Source of the DNA: Methanosphaera sp. BMS
GTDB lineage: Archaea; Methanobacteriota; Methanobacteria; Methanobacteriales; Methanobacteriaceae
DNA length: 64,000 bases
Direction: 5' to 3'
Assembly: GCF_003268005.1 (NCBI RefSeq)
Contig: NZ_CP014213.1
Span: 620,001 to 684,000, forward strand
The position numbers and the translations under genes are program-made. Under the pieces are notes generated by a model that made no database searches, had not been told where the DNA came from, and saw nothing but the letters and a program-made list of their open reading frames with translations. Of this stretch, positions 17,900 through 27,039 are shown piece by piece. The first letter of the stretch is position 1, and each line of letters opens with the position of its first letter.

Positions 17900-18230
17900 G
17901 CTGAATATATTTAAGAGTTTCACTGTTTTGGTTTTAGTTTTCCATAGAAATATGATGCAGTTATCACCATCTATCAAGAAATCAAGGCCAAGAATGAATG
18001 AAACGTCCTCATTCAATAATAGCTGTGCCAGATTAGCAACTTCATCTGCCTTTTTAGGTCTTCATGATTGACACTTTTCATAAATATTCCTATAAAAATC
18101 TCCTCTTGGGCCTTTGAATTTTCTATGGTTAGTGGTGTTACAATTATTCCCGGTGATATCGAGTTTATCCATGAATTTCTTTCACATCACCTGCATGCTT
18201 CATATGTTATATACCTGCTCCTTTTTTAAT
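17900..18230 (-). pseudogene. C-terminal remnant of a short-chain dehydrogenase
   Basis: Reading the minus strand in two frames gives NSISPGIIVTPLTIENS...EEIFIGIFMKSVNHEDL and then, after a frameshift, KKADEVANLAQLLLNED...SFILGLDFLIDGD. These are the well-known C-terminal elements of SDR enzymes (N-x-I-x-PG-x-x-x-T, then ...EVA..A.FL.S...S..TG....DGG). The Rossmann part and catalytic Tyr-x-x-x-Lys are gone. The gene lies between two other redox genes on the same strand. Confidence 0.6.
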
Positions 18231-18272
18231 GGTAATTTTATTGCATATTAATATATGATTTAAAAAAAATTC

Positions 18273-19073
18273 CTATTTAACTGTTAATTTTATATTTTTA
18301 TGAGGTCTTGTACGTCTATACTTAACCCTTGGAATTCCTATGACAAAGGCGGCATACATATGTTTGTTTGAATCTATTTCAGGGAAGAATTCCATCAACT
18401 TATCATTATCAACCTCTTCAGCCATGCCTATAAACAAGGAATGAAATCCGCCCAAACCTAAAGTATATGCCATTAATTCAATACGTGTCATTGCTATAAC
18501 GGCGTCGGTCTTATTTTCACTAAATGCCAATAATAACTGTTGACCTTCCCATAACAATGGATGTCTTTTGGGATTTCGATTTTCATCCCTTAAATAATCA
18601 CCAACCTGTTTTATTCTAAAGAATTCATCTTCCTTGGCTCTTATGATATCATATACATGATCTATAAAATCGTCTAGATTCTCTTCAACCAATGCAAATT
18701 CCACATCCTGTATATTCTGTCTGTTGGGACTGTAATATGCAGCTTCCATCAATTTTTCAATTACATCAAGAGGTATTTTTTCATCCTTAAACCACCTGCA
18801 TGTTCTTCTTTGCTTATAGAACTGAAGCAAGTCATCATAACTTACAGGAATGTCATCCGGATTATATTCCTCTACACGGTCTATTTGATTGGAGTAGGCC
18901 TTTATAGAAATGGCATTTGTAGGACATAACGTAGAGCATTGTCCACAGTCAAAACAATTGCTTTCAACATCAACCGCTTTTTTATCCATTATTTCAATAT
19001 TGTCCCTGATACATACCTGCTTACATAATCCACATCCTATACACTTGTTTTCATCAATGATTAAATGTTTAAT
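18273..19073 (-). CDS. Ferredoxin-nitroreductase fusion protein
   Basis: Residues 1-55 form a two-cluster ferredoxin (CIGCGLCKQVC, then CFDCGQCSTLCPTNAISI); the rest is a nitroreductase domain with QRRTCRWFKDEKIP, PNRQNIQDVEFA, AVIAMTRIELMAYTLGLGGFHSLFIG. The layout is common in anaerobes, where ferredoxin supplies electrons to FMN. The first ATG in frame is at 18989, but that start would remove the whole first Cys cluster. The frame is open further to ATT at 19071-19073, six bases after GGGGGT, and gives a normal N-terminus (Met-K-H-L-I-I-D-E-N-K-C-I-G-C). I take this near-cognate start as likely. Confidence 0.8.
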   Translation of the reverse strand: MKHLIIDENKCIGCGLCKQVCIRDNIEIMDKKAVDVESNCFDCGQCSTLCPTNAISIKAYSNQIDRVEEYNPDDIPVSYDDLLQFYKQRRTCRWFKDEKIPLDVIEKLMEAAYYSPNRQNIQDVEFALVEENLDDFIDHVYDIIRAKEDEFFRIKQVGDYLRDENRNPKRHPLLWEGQQLLLAFSENKTDAVIAMTRIELMAYTLGLGGFHSLFIGMAEEVDNDKLMEFFPEIDSNKHMYAAFVIGIPRVKYRRTRPHKNIKLTVK

Positions 19074-19272
19074 ACGAAAACCCCCTATAATAATATATTA
19101 TTATGTATATATCTATTTAAAAGTATATTAATAATTATTCTATTATGCATGAGGACATGTAGTTCTAAAGGACACATCCCAAAAAAAAATTAGAAATAAA
19201 TTTTTTTAATGAAAACAGACATAAATATATATTAACATAAATTCAATCAATAATTCTATAAAGAGGTGTGTC

Positions 19273-20454
19273 ATGACAGAAAGCATCAAGATAAATCCCG
19301 AATGGATCATATGGTCAAGAAAATCATTAAACTATACGCTTGAAAGTGCCAGCAAGAAGTTGAAAGTCCAGGAGTCAACACTATCCAAGTGGGAAGAAAC
19401 GGGAATACTGACCTATAAAAACATGAACAAACTGGCAAAGGTATATGATGTTAGTCCACTATTGTTTTTAAACAATACACCTCCACCAAAAATAGAACAA
19501 TACGTCAAGGACTATAGGACAATGAACGATAAAAGGATATTGTCAAGTCCTGAAATATTAAAGGAAATAAAACATGCAAAACGTAAAAGACTACTTCTAT
19601 TGGAAATAGCAGACAAGCTGGACAAGGATTTGTCATTCAAATACTATCAAAACGAAAACAAAAGCAAAACAAAAATCGTTGAAATAATCAGAGAATCTTT
19701 GGATATCAATGCAGACAAATTAAACAATTACACAACCGACGATTGGATAAAGCAATTCGAAGCACTCAACATATTAATATTTAAATTCTACAATATAAAA
19801 CCGGAGGACATAAATGGATATGCATTCAACAACCAATACCTACCGATAATAGGTATTAACAATAGAAACTCCGAGATTGAAAAGATATATTCATTATTTA
19901 ATGAATATGCACACCTTCTTATCAGCAAGGATGGAATAAGCGGAGACTATAATACACAAAAGGATGAACGACTCTGTAATTCAATAGCATCCGAGATAAT
20001 GCTACCCGAGAAGGAAATTAAAAAGATTAGAATAGCAAACATAAACAGTGTTATAAGAATAGTTTCAACACGTTATAATGTAAATATGGAAACCGTATTG
20101 TATAGGCTACGAAATCTCAATCTATTAACCGATGAGCAATTGGAAGAACAGTTAAATAAAAGAGTCTACAACAGCGATGAAGAAGCAATAGAACAAGAGG
20201 ATACACAGTCAGAACTACTTGTGGATAATACAAAACTTGTCAAAAAATCAACCGATAAAAAGAAAAACAATCAAAAACGATTAAAAAACTTAGCATCCAG
20301 AAACATTAACCAAAATGGACGATTATATACACAGATATTACTGGAGGCATATGACAATAACCTTATAAATGACTTGGATTTATCCAATGAATTGGGAGTA
20401 CCACATAGCGTAATACCATATCTAATAAATAAAATCAGTGGGGTGCGAAGATGA
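19273..20454 (+). CDS. XRE helix-turn-helix protein with ImmA/IrrE-like domain (antitoxin-type)
   Basis: 393 residues. Residues 12-70: XRE helix-turn-helix (LESASKKLKVQESTLSKWEETG). Residues about 150-270 follow the ImmA/IrrE (COG2856) pattern, including ERLCNSIASEIMLPE, but where the zinc motif HExxH is expected it reads NEYAH, so the first His is missing and protease activity is doubtful. A charged linker (about 300-335) precedes a second helical region. It overlaps the PIN-like gene by 4 bases (ATGA), the standard arrangement of a COG2856-type antitoxin with a DUF4411 toxin. Start ATG after AGAGGTG. Confidence 0.8.
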   Translation: MTESIKINPEWIIWSRKSLNYTLESASKKLKVQESTLSKWEETGILTYKNMNKLAKVYDVSPLLFLNNTPPPKIEQYVKDYRTMNDKRILSSPEILKEIKHAKRKRLLLLEIADKLDKDLSFKYYQNENKSKTKIVEIIRESLDINADKLNNYTTDDWIKQFEALNILIFKFYNIKPEDINGYAFNNQYLPIIGINNRNSEIEKIYSLFNEYAHLLISKDGISGDYNTQKDERLCNSIASEIMLPEKEIKKIRIANINSVIRIVSTRYNVNMETVLYRLRNLNLLTDEQLEEQLNKRVYNSDEEAIEQEDTQSELLVDNTKLVKKSTDKKKNNQKRLKNLASRNINQNGRLYTQILLEAYDNNLINDLDLSNELGVPHSVIPYLINKISGVRR

Positions 20455-20996
20455 GCAAAGCCAAATATCTAATAGATACCAATATTTTCCTCAGATTCCA
20501 AAGCGGTGAGGAATATGATAGGGAATGTTTCCCCACTCATTATGATAACTTCCTTAAACTATTGGATGACGGTACTGCTATATCCATAGACAAGGTTAAA
20601 GATGAACTGGATGATGAATTCTTCTGCGTTGAATATGAGGACATATTCAAAGCCAGTATCACAAATGAAATAACTGAAACATACAATAACTTAAGATCCA
20701 GAATACCCGACTACTTTGATACGGTAAGCGTTGAAAATCCATTTGATGCGGACCAATACATCATAACCTATGCATATCACAACAATTTATGTATAGTTAC
20801 ACAGGATGAATACCTGTCCACATCAATCATCAATCCAGCGATAAAAAAGTACAATATACCAACAATATGTGATTATCTGGGTGCAATATGTGTAGATAAC
20901 CGTGACAAAAAAGACAACATTGGCAAGTATAATGATGGTTTTGGATGCATCTGTTTAACGGAATTAATTAAAATAGAGCATTTAATGAAACAATAA
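20451..20996 (+). CDS. PIN-like (DUF4411) ribonuclease toxin
   Basis: 181 residues. N-terminal YLIDTNIFLRFQ with the first catalytic Asp of PIN domains, VKDELDDEF, later FDADQYIITYAYHNNLCIVTQDEY with the remaining acidic residues, and CDYLGAICV near the end. The overall pattern and length fit DUF4411, a VapC-like family regularly found behind XRE/ImmA-like antitoxins. It presumably cleaves RNA and is held inactive by the partner encoded just upstream. Confidence 0.8.
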   Translation: MSKAKYLIDTNIFLRFQSGEEYDRECFPTHYDNFLKLLDDGTAISIDKVKDELDDEFFCVEYEDIFKASITNEITETYNNLRSRIPDYFDTVSVENPFDADQYIITYAYHNNLCIVTQDEYLSTSIINPAIKKYNIPTICDYLGAICVDNRDKKDNIGKYNDGFGCICLTELIKIEHLMKQ

Positions 20997-21167
20997 ACAA
21001 TTACTCATATTTCATATTTTTAAGGCCGAAATTATAAAAAAATATTATGAAAAAGTTTATTATATACAAAATATAATATAAGAATAGAAATATACATAGT
21101 GTTCAACCATGACCAAACTATCAATATAACCATTAGAACAAGCATTCATCAATAAAGGAGGGTTACA

Positions 21168-21692
21168 ATGTTAAAAATCAGAAAAGCAAACATAAACGAT
21201 GCAGATACCGTGACAAAGCTCTACGAAGAATTAATTGATGCAATAAAAGATAATGAATACACACCGCAATGGGAATATGGTGTTTATCCCAAAGATGAAA
21301 ACATTATAACTTCAATTGAAGATGAAGAATTATATGTGGGAGAAATCGACTCAGAAATTGTATCCTCCATAGTAATTAACCACAAGCCAAGCAAGGGCTA
21401 TGATCAGGTCAGATGGAAAATAGATGATGAATATGATAATATTTATGTAGTTCATCTGGTAGCCGTAAAGCATGGCCATGGAAAGAAGGGAATAGCCAAG
21501 AAAATGATAAACTATGTCTTTGATCTGGCAAAGGAAAACTCAATAAAAAGCGTACGATTAAGCATAATGGAAAACAATCTTCCCGCCGAGAAGTTATATA
21601 AGAAATTGGAATTCGAGTATATCGATACAATAACCATAAAAGCAGACGAACGCGGATTAAAAACTTTCAACTTATATGAAAAACTCATATAA
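21168..21692 (+). CDS. GNAT-family N-acetyltransferase
   Basis: 174 residues: IRKANINDADTVTKLYEEL at the start, VVHLVAVKHGHGKKGIAKKMINYVFDLAKENSI (acetyl-CoA loop, here GHGKKG instead of the usual RGxGxG/A), SVRLSIMENNLPAEKLYKKLEFEYID. Single gene with an excellent ribosome binding site (AAAGGAGGG) and a T8 terminator. The acceptor substrate cannot be told. Confidence 0.85.
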   Translation: MLKIRKANINDADTVTKLYEELIDAIKDNEYTPQWEYGVYPKDENIITSIEDEELYVGEIDSEIVSSIVINHKPSKGYDQVRWKIDDEYDNIYVVHLVAVKHGHGKKGIAKKMINYVFDLAKENSIKSVRLSIMENNLPAEKLYKKLEFEYIDTITIKADERGLKTFNLYEKLI

Positions 21693-21702
21693 ACACACAA
21701 AC

Positions 21703-21710
21703 TTTTTTTT
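21703..21710 (+). terminator. T8 terminator
   Basis: Eight T in a row 11 bases after the stop of the acetyltransferase gene. Confidence 0.45.
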
Positions 21711-21827
21711 ATTAAATTAATCAATCTTCACCACATAAATCAATAATATATTTTATTCTAAAAAAAGATAATGAATTGTAAATAATTATACAATTCACCA
21801 ATAGATAATAATCTTCAACTGTCTATA

Positions 21828-22277
21828 TTAATTGTTCAATAAGGAAACTTGCAGTAAACCCTGTTTACCGGTAACGTAGTCCTTCTGATCAAGATGTAAT
21901 TCGTACAATAACTCCATGGAATTATCCATTTTACCCATGACATCCTTTGGGATACTGACAATCTTAGCCCATTGCTTATTCTCATTTTCTTTGCTGCTTT
22001 TTTGATTTGCATTCTTTCTGGTTTTTAACTTGACATACTTGTACGGATAATAATTGGGTGGTTGTTTAGTGGTGATATAATACTTATCCATACGTTCATA
22101 GAAATAAATACCATCAGGTTTGGAAAAAAATTCAACGAATGGGTAAGGAAAACTACAGGTAAAAGAATGATACTCCTTCAAGTTACCATTTTTGTCTTTT
22201 ACCCTAGTTCTACTGATAATTAATTTATACCTATCCGTTAACTTCTTCTCATCAGCATTTAATTTAATGGAAATCAT
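21828..22277 (-). CDS. Unknown protein, last gene of the HIRAN/ARPP-1 operon
   Basis: 149 residues, soluble, rich in Lys and Tyr, no signal peptide. It has FTCSFPYPFVEFFSKPDGIYFYERMDKYYITT, a Pro/Tyr-rich PPNYYPYKYV and a basic linker, then KIVSIPKDVMGKMDNSMELLYELHLD. I do not recognise a family. It starts 2 bases after the end of the ARPP-1-like gene, so the two are surely co-transcribed and possibly translationally coupled. Confidence 0.6.
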   Translation of the reverse strand: MISIKLNADEKKLTDRYKLIISRTRVKDKNGNLKEYHSFTCSFPYPFVEFFSKPDGIYFYERMDKYYITTKQPPNYYPYKYVKLKTRKNANQKSSKENENKQWAKIVSIPKDVMGKMDNSMELLYELHLDQKDYVTGKQGLLQVSLLNN

Positions 22278-22279
22278 AT

Positions 22280-23224
22280 TTAAATGTCAGCCTCTAGTGA
22301 TTCATCACGTTTTTTAAAGAATGATGCGTTGATTAATGTTTCATCAAATACCACGGCACTGCCTGTGATATCCTCATCATCAACCCGGTAATCAACACCT
22401 AAACCTACAGAATCATAGGATTCCATTTTGGATTTTCTAATATCCTCAAGGAAGTCTTCACTGCTTTCATCAACAATTTTGACTTCTTCATCCTGCTTTC
22501 TCATGGCATCTATGATATAGCTTTCTACTAGCCTATCATGATATTCCTTGTATCTGTCACTGTTGTATATCATTTCCAAACCAACCAGTCTTCCATTGAT
22601 ATATACAATGAATCCATTCTGGTTTTCCTGTAACTTAAACGCATCCCTATATCTATCTATATCATATGTTTTTTCCCGATAAACATCATTCAATGAATTA
22701 GTTGGACTTTCATAAGAAAGGCTGTGTTCTGTAGCAGCAATGTTGTTCCAAACTTTTTGTTGATCTGATTTATAACCTCTACGGGATTTTAATGAATTGT
22801 AAACGCTGCTTGATTTGTCACGTCTTACAAGACTGGATGCCATGTGTCTGGAAGATGCAAAATGTTGTGAATTGTAATGCCATCTACCGGCTTCTGTACA
22901 GCTTACAGGTATAATCTTTTCGCTTTTTGCCTCTATGATTATAGTGGCATTTGCGATTCTATTTTGTTTTGCACCTATAATTTCTTCACCATCCAATATA
23001 AGCAATGGCGTTACGGCGTTGTTGATTACTCTTACTTCACCTACTGAACCGCCCTCGTCGACTTCGGATATTTCAACCAAACCTAGTTCCAATCCTTTTT
23101 TCAAACTCATCAAGTCAACATCCCTATTTTCGGGAATGTTCAATCCAATAACGGTCATGTTACCAAAATGCTGTGGAGCAAATGTGTTAATATCGTTTAA
23201 TATTTCATCTAAAACCTCAGTCAT
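22280..23224 (-). CDS. ARPP-1-domain protein
   Basis: 314 residues. The N-terminal half has the signature I associate with the ARPP-1 family (ARG and rhodanese-phosphatase-associated): GLELGLVEISEVDEGGSVGEV, NNAVTPLLILDGEEIIGAKQNRI, IIPVSCTEAGRW, and INGRLVGLEM at the end of the fold. Family members are predicted to act in nucleotide or ADP-ribose-linked processes; the enzyme activity is not established. The ATG at 23224 (MTEVLDEI) follows AGGAGGT by 5 bases, so an in-frame ATG 30 bases upstream is rejected. Middle gene of three. Confidence 0.75.
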   Translation of the reverse strand: MTEVLDEILNDINTFAPQHFGNMTVIGLNIPENRDVDLMSLKKGLELGLVEISEVDEGGSVGEVRVINNAVTPLLILDGEEIIGAKQNRIANATIIIEAKSEKIIPVSCTEAGRWHYNSQHFASSRHMASSLVRRDKSSSVYNSLKSRRGYKSDQQKVWNNIAATEHSLSYESPTNSLNDVYREKTYDIDRYRDAFKLQENQNGFIVYINGRLVGLEMIYNSDRYKEYHDRLVESYIIDAMRKQDEEVKIVDESSEDFLEDIRKSKMESYDSVGLGVDYRVDDEDITGSAVVFDETLINASFFKKRDESLEADI

Positions 23225-23234
23225 CCAATACCTC

Positions 23235-23588
23235 CTAGATATAGTTAATATCACTATCGGGATTGCTTTTTTCCTGGTCTACTTCATCATTAGTAAGAAC
23301 CTTGGCAATTATCGCATCCCCTATAATGAATTTAACTTTTGCATAGTCTACATCCAATATCTTATCATATAAACGTCCTGCACTATAAGATCCTTTGGCT
23401 ACGGTTTTAACACTGTTAGCCACATAACCTGATGGGCCGGCATATCTTAGTTCAACACGTATTGCCTCATCATCATAGTTATTTTCAGGTTCTTTTACTA
23501 GCTTCATCAGAGAATTTATCTTAAATACTTTAATGCCATGAAAATGATTCACGCCATTGACTGTAAAATATATACCTTTTTCTTTCAT
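23235..23588 (-). CDS. HIRAN-domain protein
   Basis: 117 residues, a single HIRAN domain: FHGIKVFKINSLMKLVKEPENNYDDEAIRVEL, GYVANSVKTVAKGSYSAGRLYDKI. HIRAN domains bind DNA ends or stalled forks in Rad5/HLTF and occur alone in bacteria and archaea, where the role is unknown. First gene of an operon with the ARPP-1-like gene 10 bases downstream. Start ATG after AAGGAATT-type weak site. Confidence 0.85.
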   Translation of the reverse strand: MKEKGIYFTVNGVNHFHGIKVFKINSLMKLVKEPENNYDDEAIRVELRYAGPSGYVANSVKTVAKGSYSAGRLYDKILDVDYAKVKFIIGDAIIAKVLTNDEVDQEKSNPDSDINYI

Positions 23589-24480
23589 AATTCCTTCCCC
23601 ATCAATGATTTAATTATTTCATTGTGAATGACACACTTTTTTTCTATATTTTTTGTAATTATGTCTATGGAATTAATGGTATATAAATATTTCTATAAAG
23701 TATTCCGAATATATGAATATATATGAAATATTATGATAATTGCTTCATCATAAAATATGAAATTTTTATAATGAAATATCATAATACTATTTAATACTTA
23801 GTATAACCTATCTTATATATGCTTTAAAGTATTTTCTTTAATTGGATTTTTTTATAATTAATTTTTTAAATAATATGCCATTTTTTATTCTTTTTTCCAG
23901 AAACACTTAATCATTTAACATCATATCAATACTTTTAGGATTTGAATCCATGTTTTACTTATACCCATTAAAGTTTATTTTTTAAAATATGGAATTTTTT
24001 ATATAACAATTATAACAAGCAGTATTACTAAACAATCTTAATAAGGTATAATCTTTTGAACAAAAATTATCTTCTTTTAATGAATTTAGATGGACATATG
24101 GATTTAACGTTAGTGGTATTGAAACACCGTCAATATTGAAATTCAATCAAGCAGGCCAAACTTTGATTAATGGTGGAGCATTTGGTCCTGAATCTAGCTT
24201 AATTGCAACCATTATAAGTATTATAGCAATTATCATAGCCCTTTATTTAAGAGCTGAGAATCTTATCATAATTGATACGATTATCCCATTTGTTTTTCCA
24301 GTTATACTTTTTTAATTTTTATTAACTTTTTTTACTCTTTGATGATATTTGTTCATCCAATCCTTATATTTTTTTAATACAAATATACAATTTAATAATA
24401 TATCATTGTTATATTTGATAAATTATAAAAAATATAATTATTAATACTATAATTAACAAAATAATAATAAAGGTGAAAAG
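23589..24480. other. Long intergenic stretch with one gene remnant
   Basis: Very A/T-rich. The left part (to about 24000) is the promoter region of the HIRAN operon and shows nothing else. A CPBP-type remnant is at 24082-24315. AAGGTGAAAAG just before 24481 is the ribosome binding site of the next gene. Confidence 0.5.
24082..24315 (+). pseudogene. C-terminal remnant of a CPBP-type membrane protein
   Basis: A 77-residue frame without a start: RWTYGFNVSGIETPSIL, QTLINGGAFGPESSLIATIIS, then a membrane segment IIAIIIALYLRAEN and a hydrophobic end. The GGAFGPESSL stretch is typical for the end of CPBP-family proteases in this group of archaea. Stops lie a few codons upstream and the catalytic part is absent. 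A second CPBP-like remnant is at 16886. Confidence 0.5.
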
Positions 24481-25326
24481 ATGAGTGATACAATAAAAAT
24501 TTTAACTATCCAGGATATTTCATGTTACGGTCAGTGTTCAATAACAGTTGCACTTCCAATCATATCTGCTTTTGGAATTGAAACGGCAGTTTTACCATCA
24601 GCAGTACTGTCAACACATACCTCCGGATTTACAGATTACACATTCAGGGATTTAACCGAGGATTTACCTGCAATTAAAGAACACTGGGAAAAAGAGGACA
24701 TCTACTTCGATGCAATATATACAGGTTATATCGGTTCAATAAAACAGTTAGACTACATTAAGGATATTATAGATTCAAGACTAAAAGAGGATGGAGTGGT
24801 ATTCGTTGATCCTGCCATGGCAGACTATGGAGAATTCTATTATGGATTTGACCAGGAATTTGCAGATAAAATGGGAGAATTATGTAAATTGGGAGACTAC
24901 GTCCTTCCGAATACAACCGAGGCATGCTACCTGCTTCATAAAGAGTGGAAGCCAGATTTCACAAAGGAAGAAATGCTGGAAATGGCAGAAGAACTTTCAC
25001 AGTTTACCAAAAAACATGTTATTCTTAAAGGAGACAATCATCGTGAAAACGAACTTGGAATGATTGTCTTTGACAATGAGGATAACAAATCAGAAATCGT
25101 TTACAACGATAAGATAGATCATTTATCACATGGAACAGGAGACGTATTCGCATCAGCATTCGTAGGTTCAACAATGAATGGTAAAACTCCAACACAATCA
25201 GCAAAAATAGCAGGTGAATTTACCAAAAAAGCCATTGAAAAAACCATTGGAGATTCAAATCATGCATATGGAGTCAAATTCGAACAGGTGATTCCTGAAT
25301 TATATGATTTATTAAAATCAATATAA
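24481..25326 (+). CDS. Pyridoxal/pyridoxamine kinase-like enzyme
   Basis: 281 residues of the ribokinase/PfkB fold: ILTIQDISCYGQCSITVALPIISAFGIET (substrate site typical of PdxK/PdxY), TGYIGS, DPAMADYGEFY, LPNTTEA, and the catalytic GTGD anion hole (HLSHGTGDVFASAF). It would phosphorylate B6 vitamers. The sequence style is like Firmicutes pyridoxamine kinases rather than archaeal ThiD, hinting at transfer from gut bacteria (inference). Single gene with AAAGGTGA before ATG. Confidence 0.85.
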   Translation: MSDTIKILTIQDISCYGQCSITVALPIISAFGIETAVLPSAVLSTHTSGFTDYTFRDLTEDLPAIKEHWEKEDIYFDAIYTGYIGSIKQLDYIKDIIDSRLKEDGVVFVDPAMADYGEFYYGFDQEFADKMGELCKLGDYVLPNTTEACYLLHKEWKPDFTKEEMLEMAEELSQFTKKHVILKGDNHRENELGMIVFDNEDNKSEIVYNDKIDHLSHGTGDVFASAFVGSTMNGKTPTQSAKIAGEFTKKAIEKTIGDSNHAYGVKFEQVIPELYDLLKSI

Positions 25327-25506
25327 CACCCAATGATACATCTACTATTGACTTTAATGCAGAAATATTAAAAAGCATTACCGACAATATATAAATAACA
25401 TCCCTAGAAAAAAACGGCGATGGATGACTTTTTAAAAGTTAATCTATCCCATAATATTTTTATATTCATTACTGATTTTTAATCGTTTGACTGAGAGGGT
25501 GATAAA

Positions 25507-25866
25507 ATCTTAACATTAAAAGACAAATACGTTTTTCATATACCATTATATACACATAACGATGAAGGATTAATAGAAATAGATATTGATGAGCTATTGG
25601 ATGAATTAATCGATAATCTAAACGATAACGGATATCATAGCTTTTATATGATAAAGGCAAAGGGCTTTTATAAATCAAGATGCTTTGATGAACTGTTGAT
25701 TACAATATTTGCATCAGAAGATGATAATAAACCAAAACCTCATATAATATTTAAGAAATGGTTTGCTGATAATAATAACATCCTAAATCAAGAATCCATG
25801 GCATATGAATATAACAACACATTGCATATAGAAAAATTAAAGATAAAAAAATTAAATGGGGATTAA
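25507..25866 (+). CDS. Small conserved-looking protein with a near-cognate start
   Basis: About 119 residues: LKDKYVFHIPLYTHNDEGLIEIDIDELLDELID, GYHSFYMIKAKGFYKSR, then LLITIFASE and a charged tail. The first ATG/GTG/TTG in frame is a TTG at 25597, which has no ribosome binding site and would cut the conserved-looking KYVFHIPLY part. Upstream, GAGGGTGAT (25495-25503) is followed after seven bases from its core by ATC at 25507, in frame. An ATC start is therefore proposed. Soluble, family not recognised with certainty. Confidence 0.6.
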   Translation: MLTLKDKYVFHIPLYTHNDEGLIEIDIDELLDELIDNLNDNGYHSFYMIKAKGFYKSRCFDELLITIFASEDDNKPKPHIIFKKWFADNNNILNQESMAYEYNNTLHIEKLKIKKLNGD

Positions 25867-25902
25867 GATACTTCTTCATCTACTTATTTTATGTTGATAC
25901 AT

Positions 25903-26982
25903 CTATAAATCAAGGCGTCTGCCGCTATTTGATGTATCAATTATATTTATTTTAACAAGAGGCCTTATTTGTTCCAATTCATAATCTTTCAGGTTCAGTT
26001 TTTCCTGCAAGTCATCAAATGATTTAATGTACACGCCGGCCTTTCTTAACTGAATAATCTTCTTTGCCTTTATAATATTGATTGAAGGCAATTCTTTCAG
26101 TTGTTGTTCAGTTGCTGTATTAATGTCAATTACGGTAAATTCTCTTGGAATATCTTTATTATTATCTTGCTGCGGATTTGTATCGTCATAGGGAACGTTT
26201 AATTTTTCCTCTATTCTTTTATCCAATTCATCCCTTTCCTTTTTCAACTCAGCACGTTCATTTCTTATTTCATCAAGTATCCGATTCAATGTCTCATCAG
26301 AATTATCACTGTTGTTTACAATTTCCGTATTATATATGACCCTTTCAGTTAAGTCATTTGCCTCCGTCTTAGCTAGGCTTGCTACAAATGCCAATTCATT
26401 TATTGATTCAATTTTCTTGTTACTTCTATACTCGATAATCCTCTTTGCACGATTATCACCTATATGAGGAAGATGACATAACTGATTATAATCTGCAGTG
26501 TTGATGTTGGTTTTCTTACCCTTATAAGGAAACTTTTTATGTAGATTAACATTATCCTTATAAGGATTGGTATGTGTCGGTTTAGGATTGCTTGGTAGCT
26601 TGATTTTCTCTTTGGGACTATATTCATCCACTATATGATCATAGTAATTGTTGTTGTATCGATTATTATTGTAATTGTTGTTATTATTAAATCTATATGT
26701 CCTGTTCGTATTATTGTTATAGTTTGTGTTTTGATTGTAATTGCTATTGTTATTAGTATTATCATCCTGATTTTCATCGTAGTTTTTTGCCAGATAAGCT
26801 GATATTAATGTAAATATTAGAAGCAATAGAAGTCTAACACCATTATTAAATATCAAATAAAGCAACATTGTAAAAATCAATATTGGAATTGCACAAATGT
26901 CATATTTATCCGGTAATCGACTCCCTATTATCATGATAGTTTCCAGAAAGATTATTATTGCACCTATTGCTTCTAAAATCAT
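25903..26982 (-). CDS. Membrane-anchored protein with two ComEA-like helix-hairpin-helix domains
   Basis: About 359 residues. Two or three N-terminal membrane segments (up to about residue 68), an Asn/Tyr-rich low-complexity stretch (about 70-120), a first ComEA-like HhH (INTADYNQLCHLPHIGDNRA, KRIIEYRS), a coiled coil (RILDEIRNERAELKKERDEL) and a second HhH (INTATEQQLKELPSINIIKA, KKIIQLR). ComEA binds DNA non-specifically during uptake in bacteria; here the HhH domains are preceded by membrane segments, so a DNA-binding role at the membrane or outside is possible. ATG 26982 is preferred over an upstream GTG. Confidence 0.75.
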   Translation of the reverse strand: MILEAIGAIIIFLETIMIIGSRLPDKYDICAIPILIFTMLLYLIFNNGVRLLLLLIFTLISAYLAKNYDENQDDNTNNNSNYNQNTNYNNNTNRTYRFNNNNNYNNNRYNNNYYDHIVDEYSPKEKIKLPSNPKPTHTNPYKDNVNLHKKFPYKGKKTNINTADYNQLCHLPHIGDNRAKRIIEYRSNKKIESINELAFVASLAKTEANDLTERVIYNTEIVNNSDNSDETLNRILDEIRNERAELKKERDELDKRIEEKLNVPYDDTNPQQDNNKDIPREFTVIDINTATEQQLKELPSINIIKAKKIIQLRKAGVYIKSFDDLQEKLNLKDYELEQIRPLVKINIIDTSNSGRRLDL

Positions 26983-27039
26983 TATAATCACATCATATAT
27001 CTATTACTGATAATTACATCAATATCTTTATTTTATTCA

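Noticed and set aside
17685-18071. Plus-strand frame over the flavoprotein start and SDR remnant
   Set aside because: Opposite strand reads as two recognisable proteins; this frame has no family or start signal.
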